64,000 bases of DNA from assembly GCF_018143015.1 (NCBI RefSeq), contig NC_054748.1, forward strand, positions 3,896,080 through 3,960,079, read 5' to 3'. Below, one piece after another: positions 10,794 through 22,000 of this stretch. Below the pieces are notes generated by a model. The model was not told the origin of the DNA. It worked only from the letters and a program-made list of their open reading frames with translations, and ran no database searches. The position numbers and the translations under genes were made by a program. How positions within the stretch are numbered: the first letter of the stretch is position 1; each line of letters starts with the position of its first letter. Source of the stretch: Lytechinus variegatus. Lineage: Eukaryota > Echinodermata > Echinoidea > Temnopleuroida > Toxopneustidae.

Positions 10794-12069
10794 CTAAGCT
10801 TTCGATCCTAGCAGAATCTTCTTCGGAGGCAAAATGACAAACATAAGGTGGAACAACCATAATATAGACCACAGACATACAACAGCAACACTGGAACAAG
10901 GAGACAAAAGGGGCATTAGTGAGAAGAGATGACCAATCAGGTTAATGAAGGGGAAGAAAGAAAAGGAGTAGGTAGACACAAAGGGAAGTTGGTGGAGTAA
11001 GGCCAAAGAAAGACCTCAAGCCAAAAGGGATTAAAATAATAATTGACTTGCATTTGATTGCAAGTTTCCTTGCAACAATCCTTCAATGTACATAAACTAG
11101 AATGATTTTCCTACAACCCTTTACAACATTTATGCCACAATAATCTGCTAGAAAAAGGGAACAGAATAATCAAAGCATTGTCCCCTACATTTTGGGTTTT
11201 TTTTCAATAAGTATTGAATTACCATTTTTTTAGAACATAAATCAGATTACATATTTCGAATGTTTTATGAAAGTTTATGTTTCAAGACTGTGGTTAATAA
11301 TCACAAAGGAAGATTTCTTGTGTTCTTCAAGCTATGGAAAGCTTTGAAGGGGAGGGAGGGGGGGGGGTCACCTCCAGCCCCTGGCTACCTCCCTTCCCTA
11401 TGAGCTACTGTCAAGTAAGTCTTTATATATAGGTGGTTGAATAAAAACATTTAAAAAATAAACATAAAACAGACAATCTACATGAATGCTAAATATACAA
11501 ATAATATCTATCTTCTATTTCCGATTACCAAAATACATCTGTGCAGTATACCCTTGCAACAATTTTCTCTACTCCACATACACCTCCATCGATGGGTATC
11601 ATTAATCCCTTTATACACTTTCATTGATTAGTAACGCTCCCAATTATAGTGTATGTTTGGCATACAAAGAGTAATAATGGTATCAATGCTGGTTACATAA
11701 TTTTGGCAGTTATGTCCAATGTGCAAAGCCGATTAGTGTACTTACATGAATGCGTCAAATTCATACTAAGTTGCGTCAATTTCAATAGAATTCTCAATGT
11801 ATGAGTTTCTGGATTATCTGATATGGTATCATGGTTGCCAATACCACCTTCGAAAAATACTTTGGCAGACATGGGTTTTATGAAATGATGAACAGGGGGG
11901 AAGGGGAAGCTACCAAATTCCCCAAAACATTTATTTGTGCTTATTCACACAAGAGGATGCAAAGGAAAGTCAGAGCTATGTCTTTCTCACAAGAATACAC
12001 AGTCTGTTTTTTTGTCATCGCTAATCCTGAATATCCTCATAGAGGTGGGATTGCTGGTTAAGAATTACA

Positions 12070-12372
12070 GGGTGTTGCAAGAAATATTTGCGAAAAACTT
12101 TTTAAAAAATATTTGCAATCAAATGCAAATTTCAATTGCAAACTCTGCTGCAAATTTACAAGTGACAGATTAATTTCTACTACCAGGTACAGCAAAACAA
12201 TTGAATTGTTTTGCTGTAGTTGAAGTTAATCTGTCAAAAATTATAAGTTTTAAACTTTCTGATGCAAGATGCAGACGAGATATTAATCGCAAATCAATAA
12301 AAAGACTTGTGATTGATTTAATGACCTATAATTTACTTGCAATTGATGGCAAATTAAGTTTCTTGCAACATA
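12070..12372. mobile_element. MITE with central CAGCAAAACAATT palindrome
   Basis: About 300 bp from GGGTGTTGCAAGAAA to TTTCTTGCAACA (inverted ends). The centre (about 12190-12219) is a near-perfect palindrome with CAGCAAAACAATT arms. Confidence 0.6.
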
Positions 12373-12471
12373 TGCTTTGGTATAAAGGTGCCTGAGTTGA
12401 TAATCAGTAGCTTCATGCTAAAGTTTTGAAAATGTAAAAGTTGGACTAAGGGGTCATTGCTATTGATTGCA

Positions 12472-12611
12472 GGGGGTGTTTCATAAAGTTGTTTGTAAGT
12501 TGAGAAAGACTGGTGAACCTTTCTTTTGGTGTATACCATTACCACAAGAAGGATCACCAGCCATTCTTAAAGTCGCTCTTAACTTACGAACTGTTTTATG
12601 AAACGGCCCTC
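12472..12611. mobile_element. MITE of the GGGGGTGTTTCATAAA type
   Basis: A 140-bp element with inverted ends GGGGGTGTTTCATAAAG and GTTTTATGAAACGGCCC. A relative lies at 27678-27839 and a 3' half at about 14460-14527. Confidence 0.7.
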
Positions 12612-12861
12612 GGGTCTAAGATAATACCAAAATGAATATTAATTTATGATAGAACATGATCATAAAATGTTGATAAAGAAAGAATCTGCATGAGGAGGAA
12701 GTGGTGCCATAAATATAAAAACCAATTGCTCTCTAATGCGTTGAGTCTTTTGCTGTAACAGTGTATACCATCACCATAGATATATTGCTGAATAAAAAAA
12801 AATGCACCTTATAATAGATGTTGTAGAATGATATAGAATAGCAACACATTGATTATTGCTG
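12612..12861 (-). other. Probable nucleobindin 3' UTR region
   Basis: These are the bases immediately downstream (minus strand) of the nucleobindin stop codon. I found no convincing AATAAA signal in this short stretch, so the 3' end of the transcript is not placed; it may extend further left. Confidence 0.35.
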
Positions 12862-13044
12862 TTACACTGGTGGTGGGGGCTGATTCTGTTGTTGCTGTTG
12901 CTGGCCATCCGATGCTGCTGGTGGCTGCTGAGCTGGTGGGTGGCGTGCCTGATCTGCGGGTGGTTGGGCGGGTTGCTGGTTTGAGAGTGGTATACTGCCT
13001 GGAGGATCGTGCCGAACTTGTTGCGAGCCCCCTTCGAATCGAAT
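12862..13044 (-). CDS. NUCB: Nucleobindin exon 11 (last exon, Gln/Pro-rich tail)
   Basis: Acceptor TTTTTTAATTGGCAG, then 60 codons and TAA: starts [18 protein letters not shown], ends [19 protein letters not shown] resembles the conserved end of vertebrate NUCB (GELKFEPH). Two other frames are also open across this exon, but only this one fits the incoming phase 0 and gives the family motif. The Gln/Pro tail is longer than in vertebrates. Confidence 0.9.
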   Translation of the reverse strand: MRFEGGSQQVRHDPPGSIPLSNQQPAQPPADQARHPPAQQPPAASDGQQQQQQNQPPPPV

Positions 13045-16000
13045 CTGCCAATTAAAAAATTTTCAGAGAAATACACATTTAATTATAATGATAATAATAA
13101 TATTATGCAACATTTATACAAGGCTTAACACAATGTTTCTAAGCACTGCATAACAATCGGGGCTAATTGCAGAGCGAGCTGCGTTTGAAACAACTGGTGG
13201 AGGGATGTGGACATAAAACTCTCAAACTTTTTGTAAAAATTTTTGCAGGATAAAATATTAAACCCAGTGTGTGTATGGTTATCCTAAGCAGGAATTTCTT
13301 GTCATGGTGCGGTGATGGCGAGACAAAGATAACCCTCTCTCGTCTCTTTAAGTTATCTGTCCATGTAGGTTTAAACCTTATTCAGCTAATCAAAACTCTC
13401 AATTTCACAATACTCAGAAATTTCAAAAATCTTGTCTTGCACCTTGATGGGTAAAGTGTGATCTTCACCAGATGAAAACTTACCACACATCAAGAGTGGC
13501 ATTGTGAGAAAATACAGGATTTCATCTTCATGATGATATGAATATCATCAATGAGGATCCAATAAAAAGTTTTGCACATTTTCCACGAGTTACAGGAAAA
13601 ATTTAGTATTTAGGCACCTTTTCAGGCCTAAAATTCACTTTTTTGTCAAAATAGTGTGTACAAACAAAATTCATGACCAATATAAAAGACAAACACATAC
13701 TCTGTCCAATGATGCAATGATATATAATTTTGACTTGAAAACAGTAAGTGATTACATAAAAAAGTCTTGTCATTCATAAGAATTTGGAGCGAGGAGGATG
13801 CCACCAAAGAGGATGATTTGTAGTATTGGTAACTGTACTCTGACTGTGTATGTTTGGTCAATGGAGATCCCACATTCATACATGCATGTACAACATACAT
13901 TTTGAAAATGCACATAAACCACACACTTTTTACACTGTACAAATTGGCATGAGTTACATGTGTATCAATTTTCACATTTAAGATACCTTTTCCCCCGGGG
14001 AAAACCAATGATTATATTTAGTTTGAAAATTAGAAGGAAATATGGTTACGGCTACAGTAAATGTGTATTTAAGATACCTTTTCCCCTCAGGATAACCAAT
14101 AATTACCGGGTATATCTAGTTTGAAATTAGAAGAAAATATGGTTACCGCTACAGTAAATGTGTGTTCAATAAAAAAGGGACCTGCTGTTTAAAAGTATAC
14201 CTATTAAAACTGTTTGTAACATTATGGACAACTGAAAAATAATTTTCACAAGTCTACATGTATGGTGTCAAACCATATACACGTATGTATTCAATCATTT
14301 TGTTTGCCATTGGCCACCGTTGATATCTGACCATTTTATATAAATAAAAAAGTCACCTTTGCCAATCTTCTGAATAGAACATTTTCAATTTCAATATTAA
14401 AGGGTTTGTGCATACTGATAGAGGGGGGATTCGGGATATCTTATAGCATGTAGCATAAGGAAATATCACCTGTCATGTATGGAGTTGTGCTTAACCTACA
14501 TGTACGAACTGCTTTATGATACGGGCCAGGATATGCTGAGTAAGCTGACCGGGGCCCCGTAACACAAAGGTTAGCGACAGGTTTAATTTGAAAGAACAAT
14601 TCTGATTGGTCTCTAGTGTACTGAGCATGATGCGCATGCAACGATGACCTCGATAGGCCATTTCATTTTGCAAAGTAAAATCGTTAAACCTTTGGGAAAA
14701 GAAACCCATAAGTAAAAAAAAAAAAAGGACTTGGGACTTGGGGTTACAGGTACATGTAGATAAATATTGATACATGTTACGTTATACAAATTCATAATCA
14801 CTATGCTAAATAAATACAAACACGCTGACAGCATATGATTCAATATTAAAGGAATTTTATGTGTACATATAACATCAGGGGCAGAGCAAAGGTTATAGTC
14901 TGCAGGCACAGACTTTTTTTTCAATTTTGCATCTATAGTGCATAATGCAAAGTCTGAAGAAGTGAGACTAGATTCACTATGTACTGTAGTTGCTTCTGCA
15001 GTCTGCACAGACAGAGAGTTTGGCTTCTACATGTACATGTAGTCTTCACTCTAAACATGGTATGTAATTGGCTAAATAGTCATGTATGAATCTGTGCTTG
15101 CAGAGTAGGGAAGTTTGATAGTAGGGGGAGGCGGCTTACCGAAAATTGACAATTATTCTCTATTTAACATTTAACAACGGGTACATGTAGTTACAAAATC
15201 CAGACTTCTCTTCTATCTCTTTTTATCCCTCTTCAATTTTCGCTCTATTCTTGTTCTCTGTTTTCTTCACGACTATAAGCATGGGGGAAGTGGACACCCA
15301 TAAGCCCCGTCCCCCTGTCGTATCACCTTGGTAATGTATCACAAGTCAGGACAAAGACAACATAAAATCAATTCAGAGTAGCAAGCATACTGTATGTGCA
15401 TGCTATCCATGATACAGTGTAGGGGAAGGCAGGGTAAGTTGTGACACTTTTTGCATTTTGCATGTTAGAATTGATATGACTAGTAATATTGTAGTTTACC
15501 TTGCCTTTAACCCTATCTAGGCCGGGGGGACCTCGGAGGCCCCCCCTCAACGAATCGCGCAATATTTTTGCCGGGCGAAATTTTTTGACCGCGCCGCTCG
15601 CTGACTTTTTACTTTCAATTCTTCCGCAACTTTTGAGACCAATTTTACGTCACCAGGGTCCTTGGTTCCGAAATTATGCAACATTATGTAACTGCACGCC
15701 AGACCAAAAATTGCTCAAAAACGTGATTTCGTGTACAAAGTCAATGCAAATTGTGTTTTCAACCAAAATTCATAAATGCATGATTATATTTAGTTTTGCT
15801 GGTCTAAATGTATTTATTTTATACTTTTTATGATCACAGAATAGTCCCCAACAAATTTCATTGAAAAACGATGAAAAACAAAAGGTAAAAAACAAGGAAA
15901 TGCATAAGAAATTGCAAAAAACAATATAATACATAAGAAAATGATTTGATATCGCAATTTTTTCATGTACACTTGCTAAGAACACCACAAAAAGTTTCTA

Positions 16001-19000
16001 TACCAAAAATTAGTACATTTGGAGCTTTATTTAGGGAGTTAGAGGAAAAAGTATGATTTCGCATACTAATTACGCATAAATTAGCATAATCACTTAATAG
16101 CAATTCGCATGAAATAAATTACTATACAATCTTGTAGATTATGTCCTAGGCAACCCGCGTGCCAATTTTCAGCGCGATCGCACGGTCGACAGCCGAGATC
16201 TTAAGGGGGGGCCTCTCAGGGCCCCCCCCCCCCCGGCCATATGAACTCCCAAAATACCCCGGCCTAGATAGGATTAAATGCGATTCTTGGGAAATCTTTT
16301 TCACCTATAGATAACTTTCTACCCCCACACTGAAAGTCATCGTAACCTTTGAAAAAAACGATGTCAAATGGCTCAACTTGCCCCATCTGTGGGGTAAGTT
16401 GTGCCACCGTCTGGGGTAAGTTGAGCCACAAAAACTATGTACAAAATGTATGCAGGAAGAACCAGGATGTCTTTTCACTTGCTAATTCTCTATAAATACT
16501 AACATCTTCTAAAAGTAAAAGAACTTTCATGTGAATTTGCTCCTTTCTGCCTGCATATCAATGGCTTTTTACATTTTTAACATTTTTTATTATACATCAC
16601 CATAAGAATTACCATGGCTCAACTTGCCCCATGTTGATTTGGCTTAAATTACCCAAGTCCAAACTTATTGCGATATTTTCACATCCACACATTTCTCATG
16701 CATTCATCATGTAAAAGACTATGACAAAAATGAGAATCCATACCTGGACTAACAATATTGTTCTTATTTCTATAATATATTTAAAGACTGTGTGGGTAAA
16801 AAGCACTTATCTATTTTACACCCTTTACTTTTTTGGCTGAAATTTGTATTTTTCCCTCTAAAAAAGCATTTTGTTTCAAAGTTGGAAACAAAGTGGTGGG
16901 GTTAAGGGTTATGCTATGGGTCATCAATACATGACACCACCATAATGTCTGACTCATTCATTATTGGCCTGGGGGTGGTGGCTCAACTTGCCCCGCCTTC
17001 CCCTACATGTAGATTCAGAGGGGGGGGAAATGACCACATCAACATTTTTTCATTAATCTGTAACAAGGAAGGTTTTAGCCATATAATTGAATGAACTTTT
17101 TCCATTAATAATCAAGCTTTTTACATGTAGACCAAATTTGCAAAACCTCGGTACATGGCTACAAAGTACACACATGACGCAAAATTACAAAACAAGTTAG
17201 CAAGTCCGGAAGATAATGATATAAATAAGTAAATGACATAATATTTGAATAGTAGTTTAATTACCCATCACATTTAGCATGATATTCTTCAAAATATATA
17301 TATATATATATATATACATGTATATATCACATTGAACATACTGGGTACAGATTGTCTTTACCTGGGCTCTAATAGCAAAAAATGAAGGCTGAAAAATTCC
17401 AATCTAGTATCTCAACTTCTGATCGTTTTAAAATGCACATTAGAGAGAAATAAAGTCTTGAAAACAGGCGATAACAAGAGTATTAACTTTTACACAAATG
17501 TATGATGCGTGGAGTCCCGTGATTGGATTTAATTTATCAAAATACAATAAAGCCTGTTTATCACACAGAATCATCCGTTGAAGTCGATTAATATTCTGTT
17601 CTATATCATGCATATCACATTTTAAGAGCATCCATGTGTATTTGAAATACAATGTTAAAAAGAGACTGTGATACAGAAGAAAACTTTTCCAATGTACCCC
17701 CTCCCTCCCCCTTCCTCTCCCCCCCCCCCCCCCCCCTCCTTGCTTCATTCCTTCCCTCCTTCCCTCCCTCCCTCCCCCTCCCTCTTCCCTTTCATTCGAT
17801 TTCTGTTCTTCAAACAATGTTTGTACAGTTTATTACTACTAATTATTAAAACTGCAGTAAAAAGGCTATGGCCTCCCTTAACCAAACCAACACCACATGG
17901 CTGAGCACAAACTAACCAGTGCAAATACAATACCTTGTAATAAATTGCAAAAAATAAAAAGAATTCGAAAAGTATTTACCTTATTATCTCCTTGTGCTAG
18001 ACCATCTTGGACCTGATGAGCTTGGGCCTAAAGAAAAGTTCAAAAAGAAAAAATGGAATGCAAAATTATCATTTATATACTCTTTGTCCAGCCCTCAAAT
18101 GACATTAAGCCATTCTTGCTTAGCTACCAAAATTGTGAAAATACAATGATGCAGTTAGAATGCGAATAATAATGTGTACTGGTAGAAGAGTTTCTGCAAT
18201 CAAAAGGGATATTGTGCACCTAAAAGAGCATTGGGTTTATAAAGAAGAAGAGTTTGTGCAATGGAAAATCAAACTGTGCACCTGAAGAGAGCATCACTCA
18301 CAAGAAGAAGAGTTTGTGCAATGGAAAAGGAAATTGTGCACCTTAAGGCCAGTATTCTGAAATCAGGTTTGATTTAAACTCTGGTTTAAATATAGATAGC
18401 CAATAGTGGCATAAATCTTTACCACTGGTATTTCAGTGTATCAGCTATAAATTTTTCTCTCAAATCATTCTTAAATGTTTCAGAAGGATAAACAAGATGG
18501 CTTTCTTCACTTTTCATGAGTTAGGGAAGAGCTGTTTATGTTTCTTAAACATAAGAAACATACAATGTAAGGAAAATTTTGACATTTTTGGCTTTCTATA
18601 CTTTTAGCAGTGTATAGTGTAAGTCTCAAACCCGACTTCAGAATACGGGCAAAAGAGAGCATCGGGCACAATAAGATATCTCACCTGGTTCATTTGAACT
18701 GTATCTTGCCCAGGAGGCTGCCTAACTCTAACAAAGTTATCCCCTGCTTCTGCCATCTTGGCCTTGGTTTCTTCTAATGTTCTCCTCAACTCGTCCTGGT
18801 ACTTCTCTAAATCCTCTTCTGTAAATTGCGATTCTTGATTTAAATCCTGGAATAAAAGAAATGAAATTCAGAATCAGAAGTACACAGATGAATGGAGGAT
18901 GTTTTAGAAGCCTAGTTAAGCCCCAACATTAAAGGACTAGTCCATCCCAACAGAAAGTTTATCTGAATGAAAAGATATAACGGCCTCATGTAGAAAATTC

Positions 19001-22000
19001 CACCAAAATCAATTCAAAATGAAAAAGTTACATGTATGACATTTTGAAATTTCATATATTTTTCACCAAACAAAATTATTTGCACAACACAGTGAAATGC
19101 AAAGAGAGTCAATGATTTTTTTTATTAACTTTTTTAATTATTTGAACTGTACATGTACAATAACGTGTTTTATTTATTGATTGATTGATTTATCATATTC
19201 GTGTAGATATGACAAAAGGAGACTACTGAATCACAATAGGTTATGACCATGGTAAAATGCCACATGTTCAGGGAGAAATCAAACTTACTTTCACAACATC
19301 TGTCGAATCATCTAAAATATATCTGAAAACACTTGTTTTTGTTGTATTATGATCATATAGAGTAATTTGTGATATATAAAGTGCATACAGCAGTTTTTAA
19401 TGGCTAATATGCACTATATAATCAACAATTTATTATAATTGTTATTATTATTATCATTATTATTATCTGTTTTCCTTTCATGGCATCCATGTGACTTTCC
19501 TTATATCCTATTGTTTGTGGATGTTTACATGTCTGATTATGCCAAATGAATAAAACCAAAAATAATTTCACATATGATAAATGACCCCTTCCCCTCCCTC
19601 CTCCCCCCAAAAAAATAAATGAATGAATGAACGAACGAACTAATGAATGAATAAATGAATAAATAAAATAAAACAAAAAATTATGATAATGATGATAATA
19701 AAATTTTTTAAAAATAGTGGGTGATGTCATCAGCTCCATCCTCAGCATACTGACCAGATATCTTAGAATGTCATAGTTTTACTATTTTACTTCTCAAATT
19801 TGTATGCCAGAATTTGAGTTGTTTTTTTTTCTCTCTCTTTCTTTGAATTCGAATCAAGTTTTTACTGTGGTGTACTTCCTCCTTAAAGAGAAATTCTAGT
19901 AGTTGCAGTAAACACTGATTTCATGAGAAAGTCTGTAAAACAAGGCTTAATTGTCAGTATATCATCGAGGATCTAGATATGGTACAGTTACATTAACTGA
20001 ACTTTGTGAAATCTTGAAATCTACGCTGAAAAATGTTCACACCGAAGATCCCCAACACAGATAAGCGCACGTGTGACAATGTATAGTTATCGCTTAGAGC
20101 ATCGGGCCCGACGCTGTACCCGAATCCTGTGCTTATTTGCTGATTTCTCAGCAATTACACAATTTCTTCCAGAATCCTTTGGCACATGCGTTTTATTTAT
20201 ACAGACACTTTGGTGGTCATTTCATTGGATTCTGTACGAACTCATTTTGATATCGTTACCAAAACTAGCATTTACCTTTAAAAGTTGATTTGAGAAAATT
20301 TCATGGATAAAAAGTATCACACCAAAAACAATCATTATTATCATTTTTTGAATAATGTACTTGCCTTAAAAATTGTAATTATGTCTAAACGATTATTGTG
20401 CTGGCTGAGGTACCAGTATTTGTTAAATGAACCAATTTTGTGGAAACTGGTCTTACCTGCCACTCTTCCTCTTCATCAAAGTCTGATGCTGCTGCAGCCT
20501 CCATAAATTCATCTAAACTGACCATTTTATCTTTGTTGCCATCAATCTGGTCAATACACAAAACAAACAATTCAATCTTAAGATGTTTTTTTTTAATCTC
20601 TAACTCCTACATGTATACTACAGAAATTACACAAATTGATCGTATACATGTAGGAGCAATTCTAAAAAGAAGTTATATTGAGCTTTTGGTAACGAAACGT
20701 GACGCCCTGTTGCTTCAAATTTATCTGAAATTTGCTACAGCCACCATGGTAAAAATAATATGTGCTCAACATTTCTGGGATGAAAGATGACATCCTTTTA
20801 ATGGATTGCTCATCCATTTTTAGTCACTTTATATAGCAAAACCTAATTACCTGTTTTAAATTAATGAACTGGGCCCCGTCTTTAATACAAATAATTGCGA
20901 TGAAACACGACCCTGCTCTTGACTTCACAATCAAAGACAATTTTAAGGTAAAATTCAGTACCAGCTCAAACACGCAAACCACGCCCATTTCCTCTCTTAA
21001 AAAATCCAGGCAAGACCCAAAATGATACCCGCTTTATTTCAAATAATTCCAACCACTTTCTGGCATCAGTGGTCTTTTCATAGCTACTTTTTTATAATTA
21101 TCTATATATATTATTATTTTTGACATTTGACCCCCTGGCTTGAACACCACCCCCCCCCCCCCTCCCTTGCCCCTACCCTTGCACAAAGCTGCTTAACACA
21201 ATCATCTTAACTAAAACTCTACTTTATTGCCCATATTCTGAATACAGATTTAACTATAGACCACAGTATCACTCTGTGCAAAAGTTATGAGGAGCCAAAA
21301 ATTAAACAATTCTGTTTATATTTCATATTTCTTATGTTCACTTATTTGTTTCCTTTTGCTCTCATAATGAAGAAATATACTTCACTTATCATTCCCAAAC
21401 AATAATGAACAATTTGGGTGTCATATATGAGGTAATAAACTGAATGTGTACTGTTAGGAATTTATGCCCCAAGTGGCTATCCATAGTTAAATCACAACAC
21501 CCGACTTCAGAAATCTACATAAAGCAGTTTCCATAAAAGTTACACATACATGTACATGACTGTAATACAATTGACTACGGTACCACAAAGATTTACTAAA
21601 TACTGGGTAAAAGAACCATTACTTTCATGCATATTATTATCATCAAAATATAAATCATACAAGCGAGCACAGAGACAACAAATGATAAAATAATAAAATC
21701 AATCTTCATGTTTTAATAATAGAAAGTAAACATATTAGGGGAATATTAGAGTTCATTGATGATGCTTTCGTGCAATTTTGTTACTGACTTTTTTTCCTTC
21801 ATCCAGTCTATGGCACAGAATTTTTTTTTTCTTTAGTTTCAATACTGAAATAGTATCCAAACTTGCTGCAGATAATTTTTTTTTACATTTAACATTAGAT
21901 GCAGTCCTGTGTATTAGTATTTTCTCATGGTCATGCATTTCTGCATTCAGTCATTGTGATCATATCCATGGGTTACATGTATGTTATCAAAACATTTTAC

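Larger units (their letters stand above)
8842..12069. other. Intergenic stretch downstream of nucleobindin
   Basis: AT-rich DNA with no gene that I can support. It contains a hairpin element near 9.79 kb, a small MITE at 10591-10793, a G-run near 11.36 kb and fragments of GGGGYTGTTGCA-type repeats. Short frames lack codon structure or recognisable products. Confidence 0.6.
13045..17979 (-). other. Nucleobindin intron 10
   Basis: A 4.9-kb intron holding a two-copy ~90-bp tandem repeat (about 13980-14168), fragments of GTAACACAAAGG and TTTCATAAA MITEs (about 14460-14700), a large nested transposon pair (15418-17007), a TA microsatellite (about 17288-17330) and a C/CT-rich tract (about 17695-17790). 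I see no coding exon in it. Confidence 0.7.

Noticed and set aside
12771-13076. Alternative frames across the last nucleobindin exon, including a plus-strand frame
   Set aside because: Only the frame giving IRFEGGSQQ fits incoming phase 0 and the family's C-terminal motif; the others lack support.
15501-15833. 110-codon frame near 15.5 kb
   Set aside because: It starts at the piggyBac-like inverted repeat and has no protein-like character.
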